Of a stretch of 64,000 nt of DNA, positions 43,857 through 53,724 are shown one piece after another. Source of the stretch: Caldisphaera lagunensis DSM 15908. Its GTDB lineage: Archaea > Thermoproteota > Thermoprotei_A > Sulfolobales > Acidilobaceae. Made by a program: the position numbers and the translations under genes. Position 1 is the stretch's first letter, and each line of letters opens with the position of its first letter. The notes below the pieces were generated by a model. That model was not told where the DNA came from. It worked only from the letters and a program-made list of their open reading frames with translations, and ran no database searches. The DNA lies in the NCBI RefSeq assembly GCF_000317795.1, contig NC_019791.1, positions 1,178,001-1,242,000 of the forward strand, in the 5' to 3' direction.

Positions 43857-44044
43857 GATTCTCAATTTAAAACTGTTAAATAGAGTCTATAAGCTTTTCT
43901 AATAGAAATCTAATAGAAATATTTCATTTTTCTAAATAAATTAAATATTCTAAAAATTTATTTATAAAATTTTAAAAATAATAATTTTAATTATTTAACA
44001 AAAATAAATTTTATGATTTTTAAACATAAAAATTATAAATTATA

Positions 44045-44119
44045 TGCCGCGGCCGGGATTTGAACCCGGGTCACGGGCTCGAGAGGCCCGCATACTGGAC
44101 CGGACTATACTACCGCGGC
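44045..44119 (-). tRNA. tRNA-Glu (anticodon CTC)
   Basis: On the minus strand the acceptor GCCGCGG (44113-44119) pairs with CCGCGGC (44046-44052), with discriminator A. Anticodon stem CGGGC/GCCCG holds loop CTCTCGA, giving CTC for GAG codons. The T arm is CCGGG-TTCAAAT-CCCGG. No intron is seen and CCA is not encoded. It sits between the pseudogene and lhr. Confidence 0.95.
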
Positions 44120-44159
44120 ACCAAAATCATATATAAAGAGGGGTTTTATAAAATTGTTG

Positions 44160-46985
44160 CTAATCCCAATATTTTTTATATGAAATGTAATCTTCCTTAG
44201 CCTTGAGTAGTGCTTTATAAAATTCCTTTTCCCCTCCCCTTATGTATGCATCAATAACCCTTCTAGTAGCTTTTGGACCAACACCTTGGGTCATAAGAGC
44301 TTCAATAACATATCTTCCTAAGCCTTGAGATGCATAATTAATATATAAGGCTGCCCTATCTTTAATCTCATTAATGATTTTCTTCTGCTCTTGGGTTAAC
44401 CTTTTTAATTCTCCTTTTTTCCATTGCTTAAATAAACTTATAGCATTATTTCCCCAATCGCTATTGGGCATTGGAGCTACCATCATTGCTTTACACTTAG
44501 GACATCTAACTGTATTATTCAAATCCTTAACTTTACTTACCCAACTCTCTCCGCATGCAACGCAAACAAAAGCAGCTTCCTTATTTAATGCATTTTTTCT
44601 AAGCCCCTCTATTATATAATCAATAGCTAAGGATTTCAAATTAGTCCCTAAATCCTTCCTAAGGTAAGGATTTGATAACACTTCCTTAGCCAAGGGGGTT
44701 GGCTCAGGAAGCTTAATTATGTTTACCTTACTAAACTCTTCTTTAAATTTTAATAAAGATTCAAGATCAAACATATCATAAATTATTTCCCTTATAGTTT
44801 CTTCATCAACAACGGTGTTTTTATATGCATCAATCAATTTCTTTCCAAATTCTAAAGGTATTTTAACATCTGTATCAACAACGCCCAATCTTTTTGCAAT
44901 TTGTAAAAACCTCGAGATGTAAGCTCTTGAGCTTTTTACTGCATCTTGAGATAATGCCATAATTTCTGGAGGGTCCATGTTCTTTAATTCCATCAATGCT
45001 TCCCTAATCAATTCTGCCGAAACCTTTAATTGAGAAGTAAAGATTATTGCATAAGGTATGTAATCTATTTGAACTTTTATATATTTTTCTAACAATTTTG
45101 ACAATATCAAAGCGAGAAGGAAGTTACCTTTACTTCCTAAGCACACATATAAAATAGAACCTCCATTTACTTCTTCTATAACCAAATTTTGAGGACTAAT
45201 ATCAACGCCCCATGCTTTTTTAGTATTATTTAGAACTTCTTTAACCTTCAAAATTGCTTCATCTGGTATTTTCCTCTTTTTTAACAATTCTTCTAAACCT
45301 TTGCTGTCAACCATACCTAGGCTGATTAATGAGCAAACTTCTCTTGCAACATTATAAGATACTGGTATTAACTCCCCTTCCCAAACTGGTATTGCCCCTT
45401 CATCTATAGCAATAGGTTTTGCTTCAATTTTTTCTTCTTCATAGTCAATTGAAATAACTTCCCATACCTTGCCAGCTAAGGTAAACCTAAAGTTTTCTTT
45501 TCCTTCCTCCAAAACGGCTGTTTCAACAAATCTTTCGCTAACTTCTCCTATTTTTGAGTTAGATGAAATATCATAAACGTTGAAGTTTACTTCATCTGGT
45601 ATCATTGAGACAGTATATAAGTACTTCCTAGTCCTCCTGGATTGGGTTATTGTTTTTGTTTCTTCATTGAATTTTATTATTTTAATGCTATCTAAATGAT
45701 CCAACACCCTTTTCATATCTTCATATGTTATTGTTGAAAATGGATATGCCCTATTAACAATGCTTAACAATTGATCTATATCATTAGATGTACCTTCAAC
45801 TATCATTGCAACCAATTGGTGAGCTAATGCATCCATTGATCTTTTTGGCAAAATTAAATCTTCAATTTCTCCCCTTTCAGTTCTTAATGCTATAACTCCT
45901 GATTCCATAATTTCAAACAAATTATTCATTGTTATTATAATTCCTTTGCTAACATCCCCTATTCTATGCCCAGATCTACCAGCTCTTTGCAACATTGTTA
46001 TTATTTGCCTAGGGGACATAAATTGAATAACAGTATCTATTTTACCTATATCAATACCCAATTCCATTGAAGATGTTGCAACCAACGTTTTAATTTTTCC
46101 CTCTCTGAACATCATCTCTGCTTTTTCTCTAACATCTTTAGATAAGCTTCCATGATGAACTCCTATTTCATTTTCCATATATTTTGATAAATCCTTTGAA
46201 AGCTTTTCTGCAACTGATCTTGTATTAGTAAATATTAATATTGAACCTTTGTTTTCTTTTATTATATTAGTTATTCCTTTAATCATATTATCCCATTTTT
46301 CATCTTTACCATTTGTTATCATTACAGATATATCATATTTTTTCATTGAATAGTCCTCAACAATTTCCACTTTTCTATTATAAGCCAATAGGCCCATTGC
46401 CTCTTTTTTTGATTTTTCAGACAATGTTGCTGATAAACCTATCCTTTGTATTCTATTTCTTGAAAATTCATCCAACCTTTCCAAAATTAATGAAAGCTCA
46501 ACTCCTCTTTTATTATCGAGCAATTCATGTATTTCATCTATTATAACATAAGAAACATTATTCCATAAGTTTTTTCTCACCGTTAAAAGCAAATTTAAGC
46601 TTTCAGGAGTTGTTACCATAACATCTGGAGGGTTTTCCAAAAACTTCTTCCTTTGAGATTGACTTGTATCGCCATGTCTTAAAAGTAGGGATAATCCAAC
46701 GCCCGTAACTATTTTATCAATCCTATAAGATATATCTCTATTTAATGCCCTTAATGGCGTTACGTATATAGCCTTTATCCCCTTTTCATGATTTTTATCC
46801 AAAATTAATGAAACAACGGGCAAAAAAGCAGCCTCGGTCTTTCCTGAGCCTGTAGGTGATATGATTAATGTATGATTTCCTCTTAATATTACTGGTATAG
46901 CCTTTTCTTGTATAGGCAAGAGTTTTTTATAGCCTAAGCTATTTATTACATCTTTAAGCATTGGATTGAGTAATTCCATTGCCAT
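44160..46985 (-). CDS. lhr: Lhr-family ATP-dependent helicase
   Basis: A 941-residue superfamily 2 helicase, implicated in DNA repair or replication restart in archaea. RecA1 carries the Q motif LLPIQEKAIP, Walker A SPTGSGKTEAA, TPLRALNRD and DEIH. RecA2 carries TSSMELGIDIGKID and QRAGRSGHR. A winged-helix and the Lhr-specific C-terminal region follow. A zinc ribbon (CVACGESW, later CPKC) near residue 800-825 and a C-terminal GVGPKATRRVIDAYI helix-hairpin motif complete it. The start at ATG 46985 has AGGAGTG upstream. It lies 74 bases after the thermosome stop in the same direction. Confidence 0.93.
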   Translation of the reverse strand: MAMELLNPMLKDVINSLGYKKLLPIQEKAIPVILRGNHTLIISPTGSGKTEAAFLPVVSLILDKNHEKGIKAIYVTPLRALNRDISYRIDKIVTGVGLSLLLRHGDTSQSQRKKFLENPPDVMVTTPESLNLLLTVRKNLWNNVSYVIIDEIHELLDNKRGVELSLILERLDEFSRNRIQRIGLSATLSEKSKKEAMGLLAYNRKVEIVEDYSMKKYDISVMITNGKDEKWDNMIKGITNIIKENKGSILIFTNTRSVAEKLSKDLSKYMENEIGVHHGSLSKDVREKAEMMFREGKIKTLVATSSMELGIDIGKIDTVIQFMSPRQIITMLQRAGRSGHRIGDVSKGIIITMNNLFEIMESGVIALRTERGEIEDLILPKRSMDALAHQLVAMIVEGTSNDIDQLLSIVNRAYPFSTITYEDMKRVLDHLDSIKIIKFNEETKTITQSRRTRKYLYTVSMIPDEVNFNVYDISSNSKIGEVSERFVETAVLEEGKENFRFTLAGKVWEVISIDYEEEKIEAKPIAIDEGAIPVWEGELIPVSYNVAREVCSLISLGMVDSKGLEELLKKRKIPDEAILKVKEVLNNTKKAWGVDISPQNLVIEEVNGGSILYVCLGSKGNFLLALILSKLLEKYIKVQIDYIPYAIIFTSQLKVSAELIREALMELKNMDPPEIMALSQDAVKSSRAYISRFLQIAKRLGVVDTDVKIPLEFGKKLIDAYKNTVVDEETIREIIYDMFDLESLLKFKEEFSKVNIIKLPEPTPLAKEVLSNPYLRKDLGTNLKSLAIDYIIEGLRKNALNKEAAFVCVACGESWVSKVKDLNNTVRCPKCKAMMVAPMPNSDWGNNAISLFKQWKKGELKRLTQEQKKIINEIKDRAALYINYASQGLGRYVIEALMTQGVGPKATRRVIDAYIRGGEKEFYKALLKAKEDYISYKKYWD

Positions 46986-47059
46986 TATTTATTTGCACTC
47001 CTAAGAAAAATTGGTAATACGAGAAATAATTAAGCTTTAATATAAGAAAATAAATTAGT

Positions 47060-48727
47060 TTACATTGGAGGCATGCCTGAAGGCATTCCTTGCTGTTGTC
47101 CTTCAGATCCTCCTTTACCTTCAGATTTTGGTGCGGAAGCAGCAATTAGATCATCTATCTTTAATAATGATATTGCTGCCTCAGAAGCACCTTTTATTAC
47201 CTGTTTCTTAACAAGTATTGGCTCATATATATCATGTTTTGTTACATCATCTACTATCTTACCATCTATTGCATTAATTCCTGCAAACTTCATGTTCTTT
47301 CCATGATAAGATCTTAGTTCCATTAATGCATCTAGTGGATCCATACCGCTGCTTTCAGCCAAAACTGTTGGAATTACTTCTAATGCATCTGCAAATGCTT
47401 CAATAGCTAATTGTTCTTTTCCTCCAATTGTTCTTGCATAATTCCTAATTGCCATAGCTATTTCTGTTTCTGTTGCTCCTCCTCCACCAACTATCTTTGG
47501 TTCTCTTAGCAGATTTCTTAATGAATGTAAGGCATCATTTATGTTTCTTTCAGCTTCGTCTAATAGCATATCATTTGCTCCCCTTATTAATATTGTTACG
47601 CTCTTTGGATTCTTTGCTCCTTCTATAAATATCATCTTATCATTTCCTACTTTTCTTTCCTCAACTAATCCTGCATAGCCTAAGCTTTCTGGTTTGAGGT
47701 CTTTAATGCTTGTTACAATCTTTGCTCCAGTTGCCTTTGCAATCTTTTCTATATCACTTCTCTTTACTCTTCTAGCTGCTAGTATACCTTTCTTAGCTAA
47801 GAAGTGTTGAGCAACATCATCAATTCCTTTTTGTGTAATAACAACATTTGCTCCTGTTGCAGCTATTTGATCAACCATTTCTCTTAATATCTTTGTTTCT
47901 TCTTCTAAGAAGTTATCTAATTGGTCTACATCTGTTACTCTTATCTTTGTTGATATATCAGGCTTTTGTATTTCTAAAGCAGCATCTAAAACAGCTATTT
48001 TTGCATCTTTAACTAATTTTGGCATCCCAGGGTGAACAACTTCCTTATCAATAACAATTCCTTTAATTAATGATGTGTCCATTAAGCTTTCTCCTTTCTT
48101 CTTCTCAATTTTTACATTATCTAAATCAACATAATAGGAACCGTCTTCTCTTTTTTCAGCAACTGCTTTTATAGCATCTACAACTATGTTTATTATTTTT
48201 TCCTTTTCTGGACCTTGGCCAGTATATTTGCTTGATATTGTTGTATCTACTATTTTTCTAAGTGTCGAATCGTCATTTATATCTACTATTTTACCAATAC
48301 TATCTAATGCCTCTAGTGCTTTATTCATTGCCTTTGAGTAACCATCAATTATAATAGATGGATGTATATTATCATCTAAAAGCTTCTCAGCTTTTTCTAA
48401 TAAGCTACCTGCTAATACTACAACGCTTGTTGTACCATCACCAACTTCGCTATCTTGAGCTTTTGCTATCTCTACCAATAGCTTAGCTGCTGGGTGTTGT
48501 ATTTCCATTTCTTTAACAATTGTTGCACCATCATTTGTTATAGTAATGTCTCCAAAAGAATCTATTAACATCTTATCAAGGCCACGAGGCCCTAAACTTG
48601 TTTTTAATAACTCAGATAATACCTTTGCAGCAAGTATGTTATTCTTTAATGCTTCCCTACCATAAGACCTTTGAGTTCCTTCTTTAAGTATTAATACAGG
48701 TATATTACTTCCCGCACCACTTGCCAT
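47060..48727 (-). CDS. Thermosome (group II chaperonin) subunit
   Basis: A roughly 555-residue ATP-dependent chaperonin subunit of the CCT/thermosome ring. Signatures are [57 protein letters not shown] and [20 protein letters not shown] Gly/Met-rich tail ([12 protein letters not shown]) ends it. The start is ATG 48727, since GGTGATAAAT stands directly upstream; the frame is open to 48736. A strong promoter lies at 48783-48800. Crenarchaea usually have two or three paralogous subunits; which one this is (alpha, beta or gamma) I cannot say. Confidence 0.96.
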   Translation of the reverse strand: MASGAGSNIPVLILKEGTQRSYGREALKNNILAAKVLSELLKTSLGPRGLDKMLIDSFGDITITNDGATIVKEMEIQHPAAKLLVEIAKAQDSEVGDGTTSVVVLAGSLLEKAEKLLDDNIHPSIIIDGYSKAMNKALEALDSIGKIVDINDDSTLRKIVDTTISSKYTGQGPEKEKIINIVVDAIKAVAEKREDGSYYVDLDNVKIEKKKGESLMDTSLIKGIVIDKEVVHPGMPKLVKDAKIAVLDAALEIQKPDISTKIRVTDVDQLDNFLEEETKILREMVDQIAATGANVVITQKGIDDVAQHFLAKKGILAARRVKRSDIEKIAKATGAKIVTSIKDLKPESLGYAGLVEERKVGNDKMIFIEGAKNPKSVTILIRGANDMLLDEAERNINDALHSLRNLLREPKIVGGGGATETEIAMAIRNYARTIGGKEQLAIEAFADALEVIPTVLAESSGMDPLDALMELRSYHGKNMKFAGINAIDGKIVDDVTKHDIYEPILVKKQVIKGASEAAISLLKIDDLIAASAPKSEGKGGSEGQQQGMPSGMPPM

Positions 48728-48782
48728 ATTTATCACCTATTCACTAACTAATTTTAGCTCCAGTAAAATATTCGTGAGATCG

Positions 48783-48800
48783 CTTCTATATAAACTTTTC
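48783..48800 (-). promoter_or_regulatory. Promoter (BRE/TATA) of the thermosome gene
   Basis: Read on the minus strand, GAAAAGTTTATATAGAAG is a near-ideal crenarchaeal BRE plus TATA box (TTTATATAG at 48786-48794). It predicts a start near 48763 and a leader of about 36 bases, in line with a highly expressed chaperonin. Confidence 0.7.
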
Positions 48801-48940
48801 TATTTTAATTTAATAAAAGTTAAAGAACAAAGCCCCTTCTATTAAGATAACATCTATATAAAAATCAAGGAATATGATAAGCAATAAATATTCTGGCAAA
48901 TGTTTATGCATTTAAGAAATCTTAAGAAGATCAAACATTC

Positions 48941-49045
48941 ATGGCTTTCTTATTAATCCCTAAAATGGCCTCTAATGGAACCTCTATGCTAATTAAAGAG
49001 GATCTAGGTTGCTCTAAGAAGATTGAAAAATATTTGTTGGAATGA
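48941..49045 (+). other. Gap between thermosome and DHH genes with a doubtful short frame
   Basis: The roughly 330 bases from 48728 to 49055 hold the thermosome promoter and otherwise little. A 34-codon plus-strand frame (MAFLLIPKMASNGTSMLIKE at its start) has a TATA-like CTATATAAAAAT about 90 bases upstream (near 48851-48864) but no ribosome binding site and no recognisable relatives. It may be chance or a gene remnant. Confidence 0.2.
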
Positions 49046-49055
49046 TATATGATTC

Positions 49056-50114
49056 TTAAGTTTCCCCTTCTTGGAAAGATTGCAAAGAGGCCTTTCTTAA
49101 TGCTTCCTCTAAGTTCCTAACAGTTATTTCAGGTTTTATTTTAGCTACTGCAATATTCCCATGGCCTCCCACATCTTCTGTTATACCCATTGCAAAGAGA
49201 TTTTTCATTATTTTCAATGCCTCACCTTTGCTGCTCCTTATTATTAAAAGTCTAACATTATCTTCCTTCTTTTCTGTTAATAAAGCAGTTGTTACTTTTA
49301 ATATCTTAAATATTGCAGATGTTAATGCAGATGCTCCGCTTTTATTCCATTTATCTCTTGCATCAATAAATTTTATATATCCTAAGTTTTTTGCTGACAT
49401 TGCTAATTCCATTGCCTTTTCCTTAATTTCTTTATCGCTTTCTTTAGATACCTCAAATCCTAATTCTATAACATCTTTGAAATCCTCCTCTCCTTTTAAT
49501 AATGAAGGTTCAAAAGGTAATGGATTTGAGGCCCATTCAACATATTTTGCCCATATACTTTTATCTTTGTTTTGATTTAAAGCTTTAGAAATAGATGCTG
49601 CTAATTTTACTATACCTTCGGGGACTTGTTGTTTATTCCTTAAATACCCTCCCCCCTCTAATGTTCCTATTGCGTCTATTAAATTAAGAAGTCTTGGGGT
49701 TAATTTTATATTAAGTCCATCTAAAAACCTTCTAACTAATATTGCTGTAGGGCTTTTACCTAAAATTGCTAATGCATTATACTTGCTTTCTATATTGCTC
49801 ATGTTTTCAAGAGTAACTGGGTGATGATCAAAATAATATATCTTTGGTTTACAACCCCTTGCATACAAATCATCTAATGCCTTGCTTACCTCTTGAGAAA
49901 ATGGTATATCTAATATTATTAAAATATCCCAGCATTTATTTTTTAATGAATGCTCAATTTCCCTTGGACCTGATGGAATTAATTCAACCTTTTTCTTACC
50001 TTTAACTGGAAAGATGCCCAATTTTTCTTGGGAATATACTATTTCTGCGGCAGCAATTACTCCATCAGCATCCCAATCAGCTATTATTGCTATTGTTTCT
50101 TTGCTTTCTTCCAT
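49056..50114 (-). CDS. DHH/DHHA1 family phosphoesterase
   Basis: A roughly 352-residue manganese phosphoesterase of the RecJ/NrnA superfamily. DHH-domain motifs are IIADWDADGVIAAA, LIILDIPF and YYFDHHPV. The DHHA1 domain ends in the substrate-binding EDVGGHGNIAVAKIK. All metal-binding aspartates and histidines appear present, so an active nuclease or nanoRNase is likely, unlike the inactive RecJ-like replisome subunit of some crenarchaea. The start is ATG 50114; a GTG at 50123 is possible, and neither has a clear ribosome binding site. It lies 25 bases downstream of the MFS gene in the same direction. Confidence 0.82.
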   Translation of the reverse strand: MEESKETIAIIADWDADGVIAAAEIVYSQEKLGIFPVKGKKKVELIPSGPREIEHSLKNKCWDILIILDIPFSQEVSKALDDLYARGCKPKIYYFDHHPVTLENMSNIESKYNALAILGKSPTAILVRRFLDGLNIKLTPRLLNLIDAIGTLEGGGYLRNKQQVPEGIVKLAASISKALNQNKDKSIWAKYVEWASNPLPFEPSLLKGEEDFKDVIELGFEVSKESDKEIKEKAMELAMSAKNLGYIKFIDARDKWNKSGASALTSAIFKILKVTTALLTEKKEDNVRLLIIRSSKGEALKIMKNLFAMGITEDVGGHGNIAVAKIKPEITVRNLEEALRKASLQSFQEGET

Positions 50115-50138
50115 TACTTCCACAACCTTTTATATTTT

Positions 50139-51227
50139 TTATAATTTTTTAATTAATACTACCGGTATAATAGTTACAGCAAGCAATATATATAAAGATA
50201 ACTTCAAATTAATTGCCATTGTAAATGAAAAAAGTGGTGAGACCCATACACCTATTACCATATTAATAAGATTTATTATTGATAAAGATAAGGATTCATT
50301 TATTGAATTAAGTTCATCTACAGCTAATGCATAATAAATGCTTGTTGCAACATTAATAAAAATTCCATTTAATAAAGCCGCTATTGCCATAAAATAAATT
50401 CCTATAATTCCATATAAAGGATAAGTCAAAGCAGTTAAGATAGACATAAAAATTATTGCTCTAAATTTATTTCTTTTCTCAAATAAATAAGTTATAGATC
50501 CTCCTATAATATTACCCAAAAAGTATAAGGAAACAAGAGGGCTAACCTTATAGGGACTTATTTTATACAATTCCGACGCAAATGAAGGAATTAATGTGCC
50601 AACAGCATAGCTGCTCCCCCAAATACCAGATGTTGCTATTCCTAAGATTACTAGTTTCTTATCAAAAACTAATTTGCTTTGGGTTATTAACTTAACATCT
50701 TTAACTAAAAATAGGTTCTCTGAAAAAGCTATTAAACCTAATAAACCTCCAATAAATGTAGCAATCCTCCAACCAAGTATTGCATCTAATATTCCCCAAG
50801 ATAATCCTATCAAACCTCCTATGCTAAATGCAGCATTATATAAACCCATGAGAGTTGCTGACCTCTCTTTGTTTGATGAAACCAAAACTGCTGCAGCTGG
50901 AGAAAAATAAAGACCTGCACCAAGGCCTGCCAAGATCCTTAAGGAAAATGCTTCTAAAAATGTATTTGTAAATGAAACTACTATATCAGATAATGACAAT
51001 ATAAAAAGTCCTATTAAAAACGTCTTTTTAGGACCTATTTTAGATGATAAATATGCAGCTGGTATTTGAGTTGTAGCTGCGCCTATGATAAAAGCAAAAG
51101 GTAAAAAACCGATTAGACCTTGGCTAATCTTATCTGATTCTGCTATAGCTAGAGTTGCTGGAGCTAATATATACCATTGAGCTGCATAAATAATCCTTGA
51201 AAAATAAATTGATAGCTCTTGTCTCAT
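50139..51227 (-). CDS. MFS-type transporter
   Basis: A 362-residue membrane protein with about eleven or twelve helices. The MFS loop-2/3 motif is visible as AAYLSSKIGPKKTFLIG, and ILAGLGAGLYFSPAAAVLV matches helix 4. It is more typical of the drug/organic-acid carriers than of sugar symporters, but the substrate is not predictable. GGTGAACTT precedes the ATG. It starts four bases after the stop of a small membrane protein gene, so the two are one operon, probably also with the DHH gene. Confidence 0.82.
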   Translation of the reverse strand: MRQELSIYFSRIIYAAQWYILAPATLAIAESDKISQGLIGFLPFAFIIGAATTQIPAAYLSSKIGPKKTFLIGLFILSLSDIVVSFTNTFLEAFSLRILAGLGAGLYFSPAAAVLVSSNKERSATLMGLYNAAFSIGGLIGLSWGILDAILGWRIATFIGGLLGLIAFSENLFLVKDVKLITQSKLVFDKKLVILGIATSGIWGSSYAVGTLIPSFASELYKISPYKVSPLVSLYFLGNIIGGSITYLFEKRNKFRAIIFMSILTALTYPLYGIIGIYFMAIAALLNGIFINVATSIYYALAVDELNSINESLSLSIINLINMVIGVWVSPLFSFTMAINLKLSLYILLAVTIIPVVLIKKL

Positions 51228-51231
51228 AAGT

Positions 51232-51585
51232 TCACCTTTTAATTTTCTTCGTTATTATATAATATATTACTTCTATGAAAACTATTATCTGGACAAAGTC
51301 TATGTCAATGGAACTATGACCCCTACCTCTTTCTATTATAACAAATGGCAATACCAAAGGATGGGAAAAAAGGGTTATTATTGCCCCAACATCTCCTCCT
51401 ACCATAACTCCTAGGAAAATAAACCTAGATTTTGGATATATTAAGCCGAAAACTATGTATAAAATAAATCCTATTGTTACAGTTAACCCATCTATCATAG
51501 GTATACCTGTTATACCTAGTATCAAGCCTGTCATTATTCCTAATGAAACTAATATTATCATCATTATTCTAAGTTCTTTTTCCAA
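51232..51585 (-). CDS. Small four-helix membrane protein, unknown
   Basis: About 117 residues with three or four hydrophobic segments (IMMIILVSLGIMTGLILGI, then TVTIGFILYIVFGLIY, then FIFLGVMVGGDVGAIITLF, then IIVFIEVIYYII). There is no charged catalytic pattern and no family recognised. The start is placed at TTG 51585, six bases after GGAG; the frame itself is open to TTG 51597. It is co-transcribed with the MFS gene and lies downstream of the HxlR regulator in the same direction, so it may share that control. Confidence 0.55.
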   Translation of the reverse strand: MEKELRIMMIILVSLGIMTGLILGITGIPMIDGLTVTIGFILYIVFGLIYPKSRFIFLGVMVGGDVGAIITLFSHPLVLPFVIIERGRGHSSIDIDFVQIIVFIEVIYYIITKKIKR

Positions 51586-51626
51586 TTTTAGCTCCAAAAA
51601 ATGTCTAATGGATTAAAAATAAAAAT

Positions 51627-51965
51627 TTATGCTATTTCTTTATTCCCTATAATTACTTCTGAGTTTTTCAAATACCACGAAACAAGCTGATCTAATATAT
51701 TATATAATTCCTCTCCCTTTTTAGTTAGTTTATATAAAACCCTTGGAGGTTTATTAGGTATAACTTCCCTCTTTATTATACCCATACTTTCTAGTTCTGT
51801 TAGCCTTTCAACAAGGCTCGATGGGCTTATATTTCCTATATTATTTTTAAGCTCATTAAAACCACTTCCATTTGATTTACCTAAATTATAAACAACAGCC
51901 AAAGTCCATTTCTTTGCTAGTTTCTCCCATAAATTTTGAGTTAACTCACATTTATCCTGGCTCAT
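51627..51965 (-). CDS. HxlR-family transcriptional regulator
   Basis: A 112-residue winged-helix regulator. CELTQNLWEKLAKKWTLAVV, FNELKNNIGNISPSSLVERL and RVLYKLTKKGEEL are the HxlR signatures. The single N-terminal cysteine (C6) occupies the place used for redox or electrophile sensing in several family members. It is divergent from the DoxX-like gene and a dyad-symmetric site lies between them, so it probably controls doxX and itself. The linked membrane-protein and MFS genes downstream may belong to the same response. Confidence 0.85.
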   Translation of the reverse strand: MSQDKCELTQNLWEKLAKKWTLAVVYNLGKSNGSGFNELKNNIGNISPSSLVERLTELESMGIIKREVIPNKPPRVLYKLTKKGEELYNILDQLVSWYLKNSEVIIGNKEIA

Positions 51966-51989
51966 TTTTTAGTCACTTCACTACAAAAA

Positions 51990-52015
51990 AGCTACTACCT
52001 ACAGTAATAGTTGCT
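51990..52015. promoter_or_regulatory. Candidate HxlR operator between hxlR and doxX
   Basis: Dyad AGCTACTA (51990-51997), ten bases, TAGTTGCT (52008-52015), with one mismatch. The centre also contains ACTAC and GTAAT half-sites like those bound by HxlR proteins. A TATA-like AAATATATACT on the minus strand (about 52016-52026) places the hxlR transcription start inside this dyad, which fits autorepression. Confidence 0.45.
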
Positions 52016-52068
52016 AGTATATATTTAGTATTTTAATTATAAATATCTAAAAACAATTAGGTGATAAA

Positions 52069-52500
52069 ATGATCACATATCTGTTTGAGGCTTCCATTGG
52101 CATATTATTAGTTAGATTAATTATGGGTATAAATATGATTGGTCATGGTTCAGTTAAATTCAAAGATCTTAAAGGTACAGCTAAATATATGAAAGGTGCA
52201 GGAGTTCCTGAAGGATTAACATATGCGACAGCCCTTTTAGAATTAGTTGGAGGAATCGCTTTAGTTCTTGGGTTCTTAACAAGGCTAGCTTCTCTTTTGT
52301 TCTTTTTGCAGTTCTTAATAATAATATTATATGTTAAAATAACAAGAATGAAATCACCATATCTAATGATAACGAATCCAGCTGCAGCTGAAATCGATAC
52401 AATTTATATGATAATATCTCTGGCATTGCTAATATCAGGTCCAGGCATTTATTCAGTAGATTACTTATTGAAAAATTATCTATTAAATGGGTTATTATAA
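52069..52500 (+). CDS. DoxX-family membrane protein
   Basis: A 143-residue protein with four hydrophobic helices in the DoxX/DoxD arrangement: ILLVRLIMGINMIGHGSVKF, YMKGAGVPEGLTYATALLEL, VGGIALVLGFLTRLASLLFF and a final helix. In acidophilic archaea DoxD/DoxA is a thiosulfate:quinone oxidoreductase; other DoxX proteins act in redox or thiol stress. The HxlR neighbour favours the stress role, which is inference. GGTGATAAA precedes the ATG. Confidence 0.8.
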   Translation: MITYLFEASIGILLVRLIMGINMIGHGSVKFKDLKGTAKYMKGAGVPEGLTYATALLELVGGIALVLGFLTRLASLLFFLQFLIIILYVKITRMKSPYLMITNPAAAEIDTIYMIISLALLISGPGIYSVDYLLKNYLLNGLL

Positions 52501-52503
52501 AAA

Positions 52504-53697
52504 TTAAATTATAAGATCCTCATCAGGGAAATTAGTTAAAAGCTCATTACCATTTTTTGTTATTAAAACCGTATCGCTATGCCTAAACCCTCCATAATCA
52601 TTGTATATACCAGGCTCTATACTAACAACCATTCCTGGTTTTAGAATAACATCATAACCAACATCTAAAAAAGGAGGTTCATGACCTTCGAGGCCTAATC
52701 CATGACCTGTATGATGTCTTATAAATTCTTCAACCTTTAATTTCTTTGCTTTTTCCATAACAGCTTTATCTACATCTGATGCTTTTATATTAGGTCTTAA
52801 TGTATCAAAAGCTTCTTTTCTTAGCTCTAGCATCTTATTGAAATAATTTAATACTTTCTCGCTTGGCTTCCCATATATAAGAGTTCTTTCTAGCTCTGAA
52901 TAATAGCCTCCTATTTCTGGACCAGAACCTATACCTAAAACATCCCCTTTCCTTATAGCCCTTTCGCTTACCAATGCATGGGGATATGAAGAAAATTCTC
53001 CTACTTGCCCCCTAAAACCTACAATTAAACCTATTGATTCCCTTAATGGTAAATAAGGTGAGAAGTTTTTGTTCATTTCATGCAATACTTGTTTACTGGC
53101 ATCAATAGCTATTTCCCAGTCCCACTTATTTTCTTGAATTAAATCCATAGCTACTCTTATAGCTCTAGATGCCCACTTTCCGCTTTCCCTTATTAATTCT
53201 ATCTCTTCTTCACTTTTTATTAGCCTCATTTCATTTATTAAATCTTCAACCTTCCCAACATTAATTCCCTCCTTTTTTAATAATTCAGATAGATTTGGGC
53301 CTTTATACCCCCATATAGGATTTGCTCCCAAAGGATTATCTAATGCAATACTTTTTATTTTAAGCTCTTTTATTAAATCAACAACCTTATTCAAAGGATG
53401 AACTTCACCTGGATAATCAAAGTAATAATAAAAGTTTGATATTATACCGCCTCCCATTGAATTTCTATATTCAATGTGATTTTTCTCAACAGATGGAGAA
53501 AAAGCTATTGGTGAACCATTTACTGGTATTATTAAAGCAAATGGTCTTTCTGTAGATATTATTGAGACATTGGTTAAATAAAAAATATTGGTTGGGTTAG
53601 TTAAATAAACTGCATCATAATTTTCCTTTATTTTATCAAGCAAGAAACTAATCCTCTTTAATAATTCCCCTCTACTTATCTTGAGAATTTTTACCAC
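52504..53697 (-). CDS. M24 (creatinase/Xaa-Pro peptidase-like) protein with altered metal site
   Basis: A 397-residue pita-bread protein with a creatinase-type N-terminal domain and an M24 C-terminal domain. Of the five usual metal ligands, HHTGHGLGLEGHEPP and SIEPGIY keep His and Glu. The first Asp is a glycine (VLGIGSGPEI), the second is Glu (YYSELERT) and the last Glu is Ser (GFRHSDTVLI). Metal-free creatinase-like chemistry or a non-prolyl substrate is therefore more likely than proline peptidase. A TATA-like ATATAAATATT upstream suggests a leaderless mRNA beginning near GTG 53697. It precedes the doxX stop, convergent, by three bases. Confidence 0.82.
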   Translation of the reverse strand: MVKILKISRGELLKRISFLLDKIKENYDAVYLTNPTNIFYLTNVSIISTERPFALIIPVNGSPIAFSPSVEKNHIEYRNSMGGGIISNFYYYFDYPGEVHPLNKVVDLIKELKIKSIALDNPLGANPIWGYKGPNLSELLKKEGINVGKVEDLINEMRLIKSEEEIELIRESGKWASRAIRVAMDLIQENKWDWEIAIDASKQVLHEMNKNFSPYLPLRESIGLIVGFRGQVGEFSSYPHALVSERAIRKGDVLGIGSGPEIGGYYSELERTLIYGKPSEKVLNYFNKMLELRKEAFDTLRPNIKASDVDKAVMEKAKKLKVEEFIRHHTGHGLGLEGHEPPFLDVGYDVILKPGMVVSIEPGIYNDYGGFRHSDTVLITKNGNELLTNFPDEDLII

Positions 53698-53724
53698 CTA
53701 ATAATTCATTAAAAACAAAAATAT

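Noticed and set aside
44045-44119. Intron in tRNA-Glu or an attachment site duplicated from it
   Set aside because: The anticodon stem-loop is complete without insertion and I found no second copy of the tRNA 3' end in the window.
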